Of a DNA stretch of 64,000 nt, positions 1 through 8,393 are shown piece after piece. Both the position numbers and the translations under genes were made by a program. Origin of the DNA: Nocardia sputorum (GTDB lineage: Bacteria; Actinomycetota; Actinomycetes; Mycobacteriales; Mycobacteriaceae); assembly GCF_027924405.1 (NCBI RefSeq), contig NZ_AP026978.1, forward strand, positions 1,488,001 through 1,552,000, read 5' to 3'. The notes beneath the pieces were generated by a model that searched no databases, was not told the origin of the DNA, and saw nothing but the letters and a program-made list of their open reading frames with translations. The stretch's first letter is position 1. The number at the start of each line of letters is the position of its first letter.

Positions 1-2
1 CC

Positions 3-848
3 ATGTCGTCCGCGGTCGACGCCACGTTGCGCGGCGAGCCGGTCGTGCTGCACTTCTCGACGTGGCTGGACGACGGTCGCTGGGTGGTGGAGGTCCGGAG
101 GCCGCAGCGCACTCCTTATCCGGCCGAGCGGCTCTCGTCCGGGACCGTGCTGGGATTGCCGGATGCCGCGGCGACTCTGCACGCGCCCTGGCTCCCCGGC
201 GGTCGGCGTCTCTGGAGCGCCGACGTCACCACCGACGTGCCTCGACTGCTGGCCGCCCACGGCCGTCCGATCACGTATTCCTATATGCCGCAGCGGTGGT
301 CGGCCTCGTACTACACGACCGTCTTCGGGCGGGTCCCGGGCAGTGCGGAAATGCCCAGTGCCGCAAGGCCGTTCACCGAGCGTCTGGTGCTGGATCTGAT
401 CGCCGCGGGTGTCGCTCTCGCGCCGATCACGCTGCACACGGGCGTCTCCTCGCCCGAGGCAGGGGAGCCGCCGAGCCCGGAGCGCTTCGTCGTCCCGGCC
501 TCGACGGCGCGGCTGGTGAACGCCACGAAAGCCGCGGGCGGACGCGTCGTCGCGGTCGGCACGACGGTGACGCGGGCGCTGGAGACCGCAGCCGACCCGT
601 CGGGCCTGGTCCACGCCTCGCACGGATGGACCGACCTGGTGCTCGGAGCGGAACGATCGGCTCGTGTGGTGGGCGGTCTGATCACAGGTTGGCACGCGCC
701 CGGCGCGTCCCACCTGGATCTTTTGGTGGCGGTGGCGGGGGAGGAGACCGTCGCCGCCGCCTATGCCGCTGCCGTGGACACCGGCTATCTGTGGCACGAG
801 TTCGGCGACAGCGCCCTGCTGTTCGGCAGCCGGCTCAGCTCACCGTGA
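3..848 (+). CDS. QueA-like S-adenosylmethionine:tRNA ribosyltransferase-isomerase, 5'-truncated by window edge
   Basis: QueA enzymes transfer and isomerise the ribosyl group of S-adenosylmethionine onto 7-aminomethyl-deazaguanine in tRNA. The 281 visible residues include RVVAVGTTVTRALETAA (around residue 183), the C-terminal block GWHAPGASHLDLLVAVAG and YLWHEFGDSALLF, which correspond to the conserved GTT-R-LE, 'LP-STLL-LV-AFAG' and 'GDAML' blocks of QueA. The family is usually about 350 residues, so the N-terminus probably lies left of position 1 and the ATG at 3 may be internal. Actinobacterial QueA-like proteins often occur without an obvious queuosine pathway, and no tgt or queG is visible here, so the substrate is uncertain. 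Its 3' end overlaps the convergent small secreted-protein gene by 14 bp. Confidence 0.8.
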   Translation: MSSAVDATLRGEPVVLHFSTWLDDGRWVVEVRRPQRTPYPAERLSSGTVLGLPDAAATLHAPWLPGGRRLWSADVTTDVPRLLAAHGRPITYSYMPQRWSASYYTTVFGRVPGSAEMPSAARPFTERLVLDLIAAGVALAPITLHTGVSSPEAGEPPSPERFVVPASTARLVNATKAAGGRVVAVGTTVTRALETAADPSGLVHASHGWTDLVLGAERSARVVGGLITGWHAPGASHLDLLVAVAGEETVAAAYAAAVDTGYLWHEFGDSALLFGSRLSSP

Positions 849-1188
849 CCGTGGCGCCCAGCTGCCCGGCGATGTCGAATCGTCCGCAGCGGCCGTCGCT
901 CAGATCGAGCTTCTGGGTGATGATCTTCCCGCGGCGATTCTTGAACGTCGCTTCGGCGGTCACGTCGGCGCTTGCCGTGGAGCACACCTTCGACACCACG
1001 CCGGGCGGGTCGTAGCTGACCGTCCCCCCACCTTGGCAGGTGTTCGTGCTGTTGGCCAGGAACACGCGCGCGGAGCCCTCCGGGCACGGCGCGTCCGCCA
1101 CCGCCTCCGGCGCCGCGACCAGCGAGCCCAGCGCGAGCGCGGCGACGACGGAGCTTCGAACCACCAGACGACGAACCGTCGATCCCAT
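835..1188 (-). CDS. small secreted protein of unknown function
   Basis: This 117-residue protein opens with two Arg and a hydrophobic run ending in ALA-like residues before ADAPCPEG, a clear Sec signal peptide (about residues 1-33). The mature part is about 85 residues with four cysteines (in APCPEG, NTCQGG, KVCSTA, GRCGRF) that could form two disulfides. No catalytic motif is visible. I chose the ATG at 1188 because GAGGG lies six bases upstream; another ATG one codon earlier (1191) is possible. The gene converges on the QueA-like gene and overlaps its stop. Function unknown. Confidence 0.65.
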   Translation of the reverse strand: MGSTVRRLVVRSSVVAALALGSLVAAPEAVADAPCPEGSARVFLANSTNTCQGGGTVSYDPPGVVSKVCSTASADVTAEATFKNRRGKIITQKLDLSDGRCGRFDIAGQLGATVTVS

Positions 1189-1298
1189 CATCAACCCTCA
1201 TCCCATCGAACAACTTCGGCAGTACGCCACGGCGAAACCGCAGCGTGCAGGCATGCTAACCCGCTATCGCACCTGCTGTCCCGGTGACGGTCGCCGGG

Positions 1299-1847
1299 CT
1301 ACCGGGAGAACAGCAGATCATCCACGGCGATGGTGGTGTCCGCGTAATGGACGGGAATGTGGTCGCCAGGACGGTACCTGGTTCGGGTGCGGTACCCCTG
1401 CGATGTCGGCTCGGTGTGCTCGTAGATCACGTCTTTGGTGACGACCCAATAGGTCGGGTAACCGGCGCGGCTGTACAGGTCCGCTTTGCGGTTGAGATCC
1501 TGCACCACTGTCTCGTCCGAAACTTCCACAACGAGGAGGACATCGGAAGCTGCCCACACAGACAACTTGGTGCCGATCACATCGACAGGCTCGGCGCCCG
1601 AGCGAAGTGCCCAGCAGTCCGGATCGGGCAATGACTCACCGGTCGGTAGTGTCGCATTGGTCACCTCGACGCCGACGCGTGGCAGCCGACCGACGATCCG
1701 GCCGACTGTGAACCCGTGCCAGTCACCGATTACCACCGGCCATACCTCCCCCTCGACGAGTTCGACGCGATGGTCGAACGCGCCCGCCTCCCACGCGCGC
1801 AGGAACTCGCTGCGCGTCCAGCGGTAGGCGATCGAAGCCTCGGTCAT
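1299..1847 (-). CDS. Uma2-family (DUF820) PD-(D/E)XK nuclease-like protein
   Basis: A protein of about 182 residues with the Uma2/DUF820 layout: an N-terminal helical part (ELVEGEVWPV near residue 30), then PDPDCWAL, LLVVEVSDETVV and a Lys-containing helix (LNRKADLYSRAGYPTYWVV). The Asp/Glu/Lys residues of these blocks form the PD-(D/E)XK-like site in the family. Uma2 proteins are common in cyanobacteria and actinobacteria; whether they cut DNA is not settled. I chose the ATG at 1847; an upstream start at 1883 would add 12 residues without family character. It is a lone gene with no toxin or antitoxin-like partner beside it. Confidence 0.75.
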   Translation of the reverse strand: MTEASIAYRWTRSEFLRAWEAGAFDHRVELVEGEVWPVVIGDWHGFTVGRIVGRLPRVGVEVTNATLPTGESLPDPDCWALRSGAEPVDVIGTKLSVWAASDVLLVVEVSDETVVQDLNRKADLYSRAGYPTYWVVTKDVIYEHTEPTSQGYRTRTRYRPGDHIPVHYADTTIAVDDLLFSR

Positions 1848-2072
1848 GCGCTCAGGGTACCGTGCCGCCGACTGTCGATCCATCGGTCACAGACCTGTTC
1901 GACCAGGTAGCGGTCGTGATCAGGGCCCGGCGGCGGAGATATCCGATGGCGCGGCGATCCGCCGTGCGAGCCCGGTGCGCGTGGACCCGGATCGAGGCGA
2001 GCACCCGGCGCGGATCGCGGACGCCACCGGGCTGATGTCGCCTCGCCACGGCGCGGACGGAAGTATGGCGGC

Positions 2073-3317
2073 ATGCTGCGCAGTTTTCAGGTGACCAATC
2101 ACAGATCGCTGGCCGACGAGCAGGAGTTGCGACTCACCAAGGGAAGCGGACCGGTGGCCGTGCCGGTGACCGCCGTGCACGGCGGCGCCGCGGCGGGCAA
2201 GACGAACCTGATCGATGCGCTCGGGCAGATGCGCGACGCGGTGCTGCATTCGGTGACCGGATGGGATCCGTACGCGGGCCCGGTGCGTGCGCCGCACCTC
2301 GGGTTCCCGGAGCGGCCTTCGGAATTCGTGGCGGCGTTCGTCGCCGAGGGCGTGCCCTACACCTACGGCTTCCGCCTGGACAACGCCGACGTGACGGCGG
2401 AGTGGCTGCACACCCACCCACGCTCGCGCAAACGAATCGTATTCGAGCGCAGCGGGGAACAGATCAAGATCGGCCCGATGTTCGAGGCGGCGCGCTACGG
2501 GATCACCGCGCTGGCTCCGCTGGTGCGCCCGAACGCCCTGCTGCTCAGCCTGGCCGGACAGATGTACTCCGACGCGCTCGTGCCCGCCTACCGCTGGTTC
2601 GAGTCCATGCTCGAAGTGCAGCGCGGTCCCGCCGAACCCGACGCCATCGCCCACCGGCTGGGCAGCCACGTCTCCCGCTCGGCGGACAACGCGGCGCGGC
2701 TGCTGATGCTGCTGCGCACGGCCGAGCTGGGCATCACCGACCTGCTCGTCGCCGAGCACGACCCGATGTACGCGGACTACCTGCGTGAACTGGACGCCGA
2801 CATCGCCGGCCTCGGCAAGCGGATCGACCTGTGCGCCACCTCGCCCGGCCATGCCGACGAGATCCTGCGCGAGACCGGCCTGACCCCCGTGCTGCTCGAG
2901 CGCGAGCTGACCAACTTGAAGGCGGCGCGCGACGCCCTGTACGCGCGGATGGTGGCTCGGCGCGGCGTCGGCCTGAACTTGGTGCACGACGGCATCGACG
3001 CTCCGTTCGAGATCGCTGACGAATCCGCCGCCACGCTGTCGTTGCTGCGGGTGCTGCCCGCCATGCTCGACGCGCTGGACGCGGGCCGGGTGCTCGCCGT
3101 CGACGACATCGGCGCGTGCCTGCCCGCCGAGGAGACCGATCGGCTGATCCAGCTGTTCCAGAATCCGGAGACCAACGTGCGGGGCGCCCAATTGATCTTC
3201 ACGACGAACAACCGGATGCTGATCGATCGGGGCAACGGGCGTTCGCAACGCACCCGTACGTCGGTCTGGCACATCCGGCGCACCGCGCAGGGCACCAGCG
3301 AGCTCGCGCCGGTGTGA
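2073..3317 (+). CDS. AAA-family ATPase (AbiL/RloC-like AAA_15/AAA_21 type)
   Basis: A 414-residue single-domain ATPase. N-terminal LRSFQVTNHRSLADEQ is typical of SMC/OLD-like AAA_15 proteins. Walker A is GGAAAGKT (about residue 37). A signature-like block ADESAATLSLL precedes the Walker B region VLAVDDIGACL (about residue 345), followed by the 'LIFTTNN' strand. In most relatives Walker B is DE followed by a His-containing loop (SLHP); here it is DD with CLPA, so ATP hydrolysis may be altered. Relatives act in abortive phage resistance together with a second gene (a RloB-like or Toprim partner); no such partner follows here, only a small membrane protein 20 bp downstream. The start ATG at 2073 has no strong ribosome-binding site. 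Confidence 0.75.
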   Translation: MLRSFQVTNHRSLADEQELRLTKGSGPVAVPVTAVHGGAAAGKTNLIDALGQMRDAVLHSVTGWDPYAGPVRAPHLGFPERPSEFVAAFVAEGVPYTYGFRLDNADVTAEWLHTHPRSRKRIVFERSGEQIKIGPMFEAARYGITALAPLVRPNALLLSLAGQMYSDALVPAYRWFESMLEVQRGPAEPDAIAHRLGSHVSRSADNAARLLMLLRTAELGITDLLVAEHDPMYADYLRELDADIAGLGKRIDLCATSPGHADEILRETGLTPVLLERELTNLKAARDALYARMVARRGVGLNLVHDGIDAPFEIADESAATLSLLRVLPAMLDALDAGRVLAVDDIGACLPAEETDRLIQLFQNPETNVRGAQLIFTTNNRMLIDRGNGRSQRTRTSVWHIRRTAQGTSELAPV

Positions 3318-3337
3318 CGCGCACCTAGCATGGGGAC

Positions 3338-3661
3338 ATGCTGGAGTTCGTCGCGCTGGTAACCCTGACCGCGGTGCTGGTGTCGCTGATCGTGTTCGCC
3401 ATCCGTGGCAGGCGGGGCTACGCGCCGGCGAGTCCGGAGCAGGGGACGCTGTACGTCACCGGTGTGAGCCCGCGCCCTGACGCGCCCGGGGAGCAGTACG
3501 TGACCATCACCGGAAATCTGAGCGGCCCCTCGGTCGCGGGCAAGGTCGTGTACGGCCGCTTCGTCTGGGACACGAGTTCCTGGCCGCAGACCGGCGATCT
3601 GCTCACCGTCGTCTATCCGGCGGGCAAGCCGGACCGCTGGCAGATCTCCCGTCCCGGCTGA
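3338..3661 (+). CDS. small membrane-anchored protein of unknown function
   Basis: A 107-residue protein with one N-terminal transmembrane helix (about residues 3-22, LEFVALVTLTAVLVSLIVFA) followed by RGRRG and a soluble domain of about 80 residues rich in beta-forming residues; the positive charges after the helix suggest a cytoplasmic C-terminal domain. No family recognised. A -10-like TAGCAT lies at 3326-3331, six bases before the ATG, with no room for a ribosome-binding site, so the transcript is probably leaderless and the gene independent of the ATPase 20 bp upstream. Confidence 0.6.
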   Translation: MLEFVALVTLTAVLVSLIVFAIRGRRGYAPASPEQGTLYVTGVSPRPDAPGEQYVTITGNLSGPSVAGKVVYGRFVWDTSSWPQTGDLLTVVYPAGKPDRWQISRPG

Positions 3662-3806
3662 GCGGTCGTCCGCTGCTGGGGGCGGGGGAGGGCACAGGGG
3701 GCTCGCCGAGAGGTGAGCAGTGTGCCCGCACGGGGCGCGGTGTGCTACTCCGCAGGAGCACGGATGTGCCGTAGCCCACGTTACGGCCGATGGCATCATG
3801 CCGGGT

Positions 3807-4331
3807 ATGGATGTGCGGGATGCGGGCGTCGTCGTTCGGGCGGCACGGCCGGACGAGTACGCCGCGGTCGGTGAGCTGACCGTGGAGGTCTACGTCGGCG
3901 AGGGTTATGTGGAGGCGGGCAGCTGGTACGCGGGCGAGCTGGCCGACACCGCTCGCCGCGCCGCCTCGGCCCGGATCCTGGTTGCCACGCACGCGGACCG
4001 GATCGTCGGCTCCCTGACGGTCGCGCCGGCAGGGAATCCGTACGCGGAGATCGCGCTGCCGGGTGAACTGGAATTCCGCATGCTCGCCGTCGCGAAGACC
4101 GCACGCGGACTCGGCGCGGGAACGGCGTTGGTGCGCACCGTCATCGAGCTCGCCCGGGCGGAAGGGTGCGCTGCGGTCGCCCTCACCACCATGCCGGCGA
4201 TGGTCGACGCCCGCCGGATCTACGACCGCTTCGGCTTCCGCCCGGTGCCCAGCCGCGACTGGCGGACCAGTGCCGGGGAGTTGCTGCACGTGCTCCGGCT
4301 GCCACTCGACCCTGCCGGCGAGCCGACCTAG
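3807..4331 (+). CDS. GNAT-family N-acetyltransferase
   Basis: A 174-residue acetyltransferase. The GNAT acetyl-CoA-binding motif A is visible as FRMLAVAKTARGLGAGTALV (residues about 93-112), where R-G-L-G-A-G is the pyrophosphate loop. The later block IYDRFGFRPVP is motif B, typical of the family C-terminus. N-terminal VRAARPDEYAAVGELT begins the fold. The substrate cannot be read from sequence. I start at ATG 3807 because the fold begins there; an in-frame ATG three codons earlier (3798) and a far upstream one (3720) are possible. The gene converges on the ACT-domain gene. Confidence 0.8.
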   Translation: MDVRDAGVVVRAARPDEYAAVGELTVEVYVGEGYVEAGSWYAGELADTARRAASARILVATHADRIVGSLTVAPAGNPYAEIALPGELEFRMLAVAKTARGLGAGTALVRTVIELARAEGCAAVALTTMPAMVDARRIYDRFGFRPVPSRDWRTSAGELLHVLRLPLDPAGEPT

Positions 4332-4522
4332 GTTCCTCCGCGGACGCGCCGCGTACCCGCCCGGGCAACGAGCGCACGAGTCGAGAATGCGACCTGCGGG
4401 GTGGAATCCCTTCCGGCTCGATCGGGGGTGGCGTCACCGTGCCGGGGCCGTGATGGGGTATGCACGGAATTCGGATGGACGAACGCGATGACGGCGCAAA
4501 AGCTCCAGCGCCGCTGAGGGAA

Positions 4523-5173
4523 TCAACCGAGGACGGTGGCGACTATCCCCGCGAGGTAACCCAGCCGGGCCACCTCGGAGGGCCGGAAGTCGGGTCCGCC
4601 CGGCCTGCCGAGCAGCAGCACCTTGCCGGTGTTGCCGAGCGGAGCGGCGGCCAGCTTGGTGTCCATGTCCCGCCAGATCTCCGGCACCCACTCCCCTTCG
4701 GGATCGAGCACGCTGGGCTTCTCCAGCGGCATCCACGGCGCCGAACCCGCCTGCGTCTGCGGCGCGCTCGGGCTGCCGACCACGCGGTAGGCCCCGTGCG
4801 GCCCGATGTCGATGATCGTGCTCCAGCCGACCCGCAGCACCCGCGGCACGCCGTCCACCAGCACCTGCATCCGGTCGTCGCGGGCGCTGGCCACCTGGTC
4901 GATGAGTTCGAGCTCGCGGTGGGTGTCGAGCACGCCGGAGTACGGGCGGATCGAGTCCACGTGCACGTCACCGATCGATTCCGCGGCGGTGATGAGGGTG
5001 TCGGGGAGCGCGCCGGAGGGCACCTCGACGACCAGATCGTCGACGGCGTAGCCGGCGCCGCGCTCGACCACATCCAGGGACAGGATGTCGGCGCCGACGG
5101 AGCCGAGTGCGAGGGCGAGAGCGCCGAGGCTTCCCGGTCGATCCGGAAGTTGCACGCGGAGCAGATACGACAC
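4523..5173 (-). CDS. ACT-domain amino-acid-binding protein
   Basis: A 216-residue protein with an N-terminal ACT domain (YLLRVQLPDRPGSLGALALA, then GADILSLDVVER), the fold that binds amino acids as an allosteric ligand. The rest has no catalytic domain I recognise. The GTG at 5173 is preceded by AAGGAAA at a good distance and begins right at the ACT strand, so I prefer it to the upstream ATG at 5230. In M. tuberculosis an ACT protein occupies the same position divergent from gatC, which supports orthology. Role unknown, perhaps amino-acid sensing beside the amidotransferase genes. Confidence 0.8.
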   Translation of the reverse strand: MSYLLRVQLPDRPGSLGALALALGSVGADILSLDVVERGAGYAVDDLVVEVPSGALPDTLITAAESIGDVHVDSIRPYSGVLDTHRELELIDQVASARDDRMQVLVDGVPRVLRVGWSTIIDIGPHGAYRVVGSPSAPQTQAGSAPWMPLEKPSVLDPEGEWVPEIWRDMDTKLAAAPLGNTGKVLLLGRPGGPDFRPSEVARLGYLAGIVATVLG

Positions 5174-5489
5174 GTGCGTTTCCTTTCTTAGGGCGGCCGA
5201 GGCTGGAGAACGAATACCCGGGTGACGCAATACTTACACCCCTTACGGCCGGTTATCGAGTCGAAGGTGGTCCAGTGATACACGCCACTCGGTGAATTCG
5301 CGCGAAGGCGGCGTGTCGGGCTGGTGCGAGTGGACGTGTCGCGGGCTGGAGGGGGTTGCCGGGGGCCTGCGGGCCGACGCTCGCGCCGCCGCGCCGGTGA
5401 AGCGCGGGTGCCGCACGGCGACCTGGTCGCCGGTGGCTAGGCTGTGTGGGTTGAGCACTGTTCATAACGAAGCCGAAAGGGGTCCCGCG
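5174..5489. promoter_or_regulatory. divergent intergenic region between the ACT gene and gatC
   Basis: This 316-bp gap has no convincing gene. A -10-like TAGGCT (5437-5442) is a candidate gatC promoter, giving a leader of about 40 nt that carries the ribosome-binding site GAAAGGGG (5475-5482) before the GTG at 5490. On the other strand AT-richer sequence near 5215-5245 probably holds the promoter of the ACT gene. I saw no operator palindrome. Confidence 0.4.
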
Positions 5490-5789
5490 GTGCCCGCCAT
5501 CTCCCGCGACGAGGTCGCACACCTCGCCCGGCTGTCCCGGCTCGCGCTGTCCGATGCCGAACTGGATCAGTTCGCCGGACAGCTGGATTCGATCCTGAGC
5601 CACGTGCGGACCATCTCCGAGGTCGCCGCCGCCGACGTCCCGGCCACGGCGTCGCCGAACCCGGCGACCAACGTGACCCGGCCCGACGAAGTGGTGCCGG
5701 GCCTGACCCCGCGCGAGGCGCTGTCCGGCGCGCCCGCGGTGGAAGAACAGCGGTTCATGGTGCCGCAGATCCTGGGAGAGGGCGAATGA
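5490..5789 (+). CDS. gatC: aspartyl/glutamyl-tRNA amidotransferase subunit C
   Basis: GatC is the small subunit that clamps GatA onto GatB in the amidotransferase that converts Glu-tRNA(Gln) or Asp-tRNA(Asn) to the amidated form. The 99-residue product begins [20 protein letters not shown], the characteristic N-terminal helix, and contains the C-terminal T-R-P-D-E and LTPREAL blocks. The GTG at 5490 gives the normal family length and follows GAAAGGGG; in-frame sequence upstream lacks family character. The stop overlaps the gatA start as ATGA, so the two are translationally coupled. Confidence 0.95.
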   Translation: MPAISRDEVAHLARLSRLALSDAELDQFAGQLDSILSHVRTISEVAAADVPATASPNPATNVTRPDEVVPGLTPREALSGAPAVEEQRFMVPQILGEGE

Positions 5790-7312
5790 ACGCAGCATCG
5801 CATCGCGATTCGACGGGGGGTGGTGGCCGGGCGACGGGCGGGCATGATCTGACCGGGCTGTCCGCGGCCGAGCTGGCCCACAAGATCCACGGCCGCGAGC
5901 TGTCGTCGGTGGAGGTGACGCAGGCGCACCTGGACCGGATCGCCGAGGTCGACGGCGAGTACCACGCCTTCCTGCACGTCGCGGGGGAACAGGCGCTGGA
6001 GGCCGCGGCCGCGGTGGACGCCGCGCTCGGCTCGGGCGCCGCGCCCGCCTCGCCGCTGGCGGGAGTTCCCTTGGCGCTCAAGGACGTCTTCACCACCACG
6101 GACATGCCGACCACCTGCGCGTCGAAGATCCTCGAGGGGTGGGTGTCGCCGTACGACGCGACGGTCACCGCGCGGTTGCGCGCGGCGGGCATCCCGATCC
6201 TCGGCAAGACCAACATGGACGAGTTCGCCATGGGCTCCTCCACCGAGAACTCCGCCTACGGCCCCACCCGCAACCCGTGGGACACCACCCGCGTCCCGGG
6301 CGGTTCGGGCGGCGGCTCCGCGGCGGCGCTGGCCTCGAACCAGGCGCCGCTGGCCATCGGCACCGACACCGGCGGGTCGATCCGCCAGCCCGCCGCCGTC
6401 ACCGCGACCGTCGGCACCAAGCCGACCTACGGCACGGTGTCGCGCTACGGCCTGGTCGCCTGCGCGTCGTCGCTGGACCAGGGCGGTCCGTGCGGACGGA
6501 CGGTGCTGGACACCGCGCTGCTGCACGAGGTGATCGCCGGGTACGACCCGCGCGACTCCACCTCGCGCGACGTACCGGTGCCGCCGGTGGTGGCCGCCGC
6601 GCGCGCCGGGGCACAGGGCGATCTGCGCGGCGTCAAGATCGGCGTGGTGAAGGAGCTGCACTCCGACAGCTACCAGCCCGGCGTGCTCGCCTCCTTCGAC
6701 GCCGCCGTGGCGGTGCTGAAGGATCTCGGCGCCGAGGTGGTCGAAGTGTCTTGTCCGCACTTCGAATACGCGCTCTCGTCCTACTACTTGGTGATGCCGT
6801 CGGAGGTGTCGTCGAACCTCGCGCGGTTCGACGCCATGCGTTACGGCCTGCGCGTCGCCGACGACGGGCAGCACAGCGCCGAGCAGGTCATGGCGGCCAC
6901 GCGTGCGGCCGGTTTCGGCCCGGAGGTCAAGCGGCGCATCATGATCGGGACCTACGCGCTGTCGGCGGGCTACTACGACGCCTACTACGGCCAGGCGCTG
7001 AAGGTGCGCACGCTCATCGCCCGCGACTTCGACAAGGCCTATGAGCAGGTCGACGTGCTCGTCTCGCCGACCAGCCCGTTCACGCCGTGGAAGCTGGGCG
7101 AGAAGGTCGACGATCCGCTGGCCATGTACCTCTCGGACCTGTGCACCCTGCCGACCAACCTGGCGGGTCACCCGGCCATGTCGGTGCCCTCGGGCCTGAG
7201 CAAGGACGACGGCATGCCCGTCGGCCTCCAGATCATGGCCCCCGCTCTCGCCGACGACCGCCTCTACAAGGTGGGCGCGGCCTACGAAGCGGCTCGCGGC
7301 CCCATCGCCTGA
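5786..7312 (+). CDS. gatA: aspartyl/glutamyl-tRNA amidotransferase subunit A
   Basis: GatA is the glutaminase/amidase subunit; it releases ammonia from glutamine for the GatB site. The 508-residue protein carries the amidase signature: the catalytic Lys in VPLALKDVF (about residue 98), the Gly/Ser-rich [13 protein letters not shown] (about residue 172) and [13 protein letters not shown], with the cis-Ser and nucleophilic Ser of the Ser-cisSer-Lys triad. Length fits the family. It overlaps gatC by 4 bp. In mycobacteria pfkA and gatB follow directly; here they lie 22.7 kb and 25.8 kb downstream. Confidence 0.97.
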   Translation: MNAASHRDSTGGGGRATGGHDLTGLSAAELAHKIHGRELSSVEVTQAHLDRIAEVDGEYHAFLHVAGEQALEAAAAVDAALGSGAAPASPLAGVPLALKDVFTTTDMPTTCASKILEGWVSPYDATVTARLRAAGIPILGKTNMDEFAMGSSTENSAYGPTRNPWDTTRVPGGSGGGSAAALASNQAPLAIGTDTGGSIRQPAAVTATVGTKPTYGTVSRYGLVACASSLDQGGPCGRTVLDTALLHEVIAGYDPRDSTSRDVPVPPVVAAARAGAQGDLRGVKIGVVKELHSDSYQPGVLASFDAAVAVLKDLGAEVVEVSCPHFEYALSSYYLVMPSEVSSNLARFDAMRYGLRVADDGQHSAEQVMAATRAAGFGPEVKRRIMIGTYALSAGYYDAYYGQALKVRTLIARDFDKAYEQVDVLVSPTSPFTPWKLGEKVDDPLAMYLSDLCTLPTNLAGHPAMSVPSGLSKDDGMPVGLQIMAPALADDRLYKVGAAYEAARGPIA

Positions 7313-7318
7313 CGTTCG

Positions 7319-7354
7319 GCGGAGCCGCTCGTTCGCGAAAACGGGCGGCTCCGC
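7319..7354. terminator. bidirectional terminator-like hairpin between gatA and SDR gene
   Basis: A perfect 10-bp inverted repeat, GCGGAGCCGC at 7319-7328 and GCGGCTCCGC at 7345-7354, fills the 49-bp gap between the convergent gatA and SDR genes. There is a 16-nt loop and no strong U-tract, as is usual in high-GC actinobacteria. Its position suggests termination for both strands. Confidence 0.65.
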
Positions 7355-7361
7355 GAGATAG

Positions 7362-8285
7362 TCACGCCGGCCAGGTGAATTCGGGGTCGTCGGCGTAGTC
7401 GCGACGGCGCTGGTCCAAGGCGAGCGCGACCATTTGGTGTGCGCCGGGCCCGATGATCTTGCGCAGCGGCGGGTTCGGCATGTTCACCAGTGCGATCAAG
7501 CCCGCGGCGCCCACTTCGGGCGGTGCTTCGATCCAATCGGACTCGGTGCCCGACGTAGCGTCCGGCGCGGGTTCATCCGAGGCGGAGGCGGCTTCGCTCG
7601 GCGGCTGGGCGTCGGTCGAGTCGGCGGAAGCGTGCCCGATGTCCCCGTCGGCAGCTGGGTAGTCCGGCATGCCCAGGATGCCGCTGCGCAACTCGGCGTA
7701 CGCGGGGATGCCGGTGGCGAACCGCATGCTCGACTTCGCCCAGTCGGTGTCGAAGCCGCCCAGTTGCGCGAGCGTGACCCGGATGCCGAAGGGGCGCAGC
7801 TCGTCGGCGAGCGAGGCGCTGAATCCCTCCAGTGCCCATTTGCTCGCGTTGTAGAGGCCGAACAGCGGGAGGCTCCCCACGGCCCCGACCGTGGAGATCT
7901 GCACGATGTGCCCGGAGCCCTGGGCGCGTAGATGCGGCGTGGCCGCCTGCGAAACCCAGAGCGCCCCATAGAAATTGGTGTCCATCTGGTCGCGGATCTG
8001 CGCTTCGGTCAGTTCTTCGACGGCGCCGACCAGGCCGTAGCCCGCGTTGTTCACGATCACGTCGATGGCGCCCGCCGCGGCGAACGCCTTGTCCACGGTG
8101 GCGATCACATGTTCGCGGTCGCGTACGTCCAAGGGCAGCACGGTCAGGCGGTCGTCGGCGAGGTCCGTCAGGGACTCCGGGTCGCGGGCGGTCGCGACGA
8201 CACGGTCGCCCTGCGCGAGCGCGGCCGTCGTGAATGCCCGGCCGAGCCCGCGGCCGGCACCGGTGATGAACCACGTTCTGGTCAA
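7362..8285 (-). CDS. short-chain dehydrogenase/reductase
   Basis: A 307-residue classical SDR. The NAD(P)-binding TGAGRGLG motif is near residue 8, NNAG near residue 79, the catalytic Ser follows in VQISTVGAVGS, and Y-N-A-S-K supplies the Tyr and Lys. Residues about 215-255 are an unusual Ala/Ser/Asp/Pro-rich insertion (DSTDAQPPSEAASASDEPA) before the C-terminal helices. The start is TTG 8285, preceded by AAAGGA; upstream in-frame ATGs overlap the promoter. It is divergent from a TetR gene and carries one of two matching palindromic operators, so it is the likely target of that repressor. Substrate unknown. Confidence 0.85.
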   Translation of the reverse strand: MTRTWFITGAGRGLGRAFTTAALAQGDRVVATARDPESLTDLADDRLTVLPLDVRDREHVIATVDKAFAAAGAIDVIVNNAGYGLVGAVEELTEAQIRDQMDTNFYGALWVSQAATPHLRAQGSGHIVQISTVGAVGSLPLFGLYNASKWALEGFSASLADELRPFGIRVTLAQLGGFDTDWAKSSMRFATGIPAYAELRSGILGMPDYPAADGDIGHASADSTDAQPPSEAASASDEPAPDATSGTESDWIEAPPEVGAAGLIALVNMPNPPLRKIIGPGAHQMVALALDQRRRDYADDPEFTWPA

Positions 8286-8302
8286 GAGAGATCCTTTCGT
8301 CG

Positions 8303-8319
8303 CGAGACGCTCCGTCTCG
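8303..8319. promoter_or_regulatory. TetR operator 1 (at SDR transcription start)
   Basis: Perfect inverted repeat CGAGACG-CTC-CGTCTCG. It lies just downstream of the SDR promoter's -10 element, covering the expected transcription start, a classic repression position. It shares its arms with the second palindrome at 8356-8374. Confidence 0.75.
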
Positions 8320-8325
8320 TTCGAA

Positions 8326-8354
8326 ACCATGCCAAGCGAATCTGCGTGTGTCAA
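8326..8354 (-). promoter_or_regulatory. predicted promoter of SDR gene
   Basis: On the minus strand a perfect -35 TTGACA (8354-8349) is followed after 17 bases by CATGGT (8331-8326) as -10. Operator 1 lies directly downstream and operator 2 directly upstream, so a regulator bound at both would bracket the promoter. Confidence 0.55.
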
Positions 8355-8355
8355 G

Positions 8356-8374
8356 ACGAGACGTTGCGTCTCGT
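8356..8374. promoter_or_regulatory. TetR operator 2 (at tetR promoter)
   Basis: Perfect inverted repeat ACGAGACG-TTG-CGTCTCGT with the same arms as operator 1, centred 54 bp away. It ends eight bases before the tetR -10 hexamer TAGGGT (8382-8387), so it should autoregulate the repressor gene. Confidence 0.75.
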
Positions 8375-8393
8375 TTAATGGTAGGGTGCGGGC

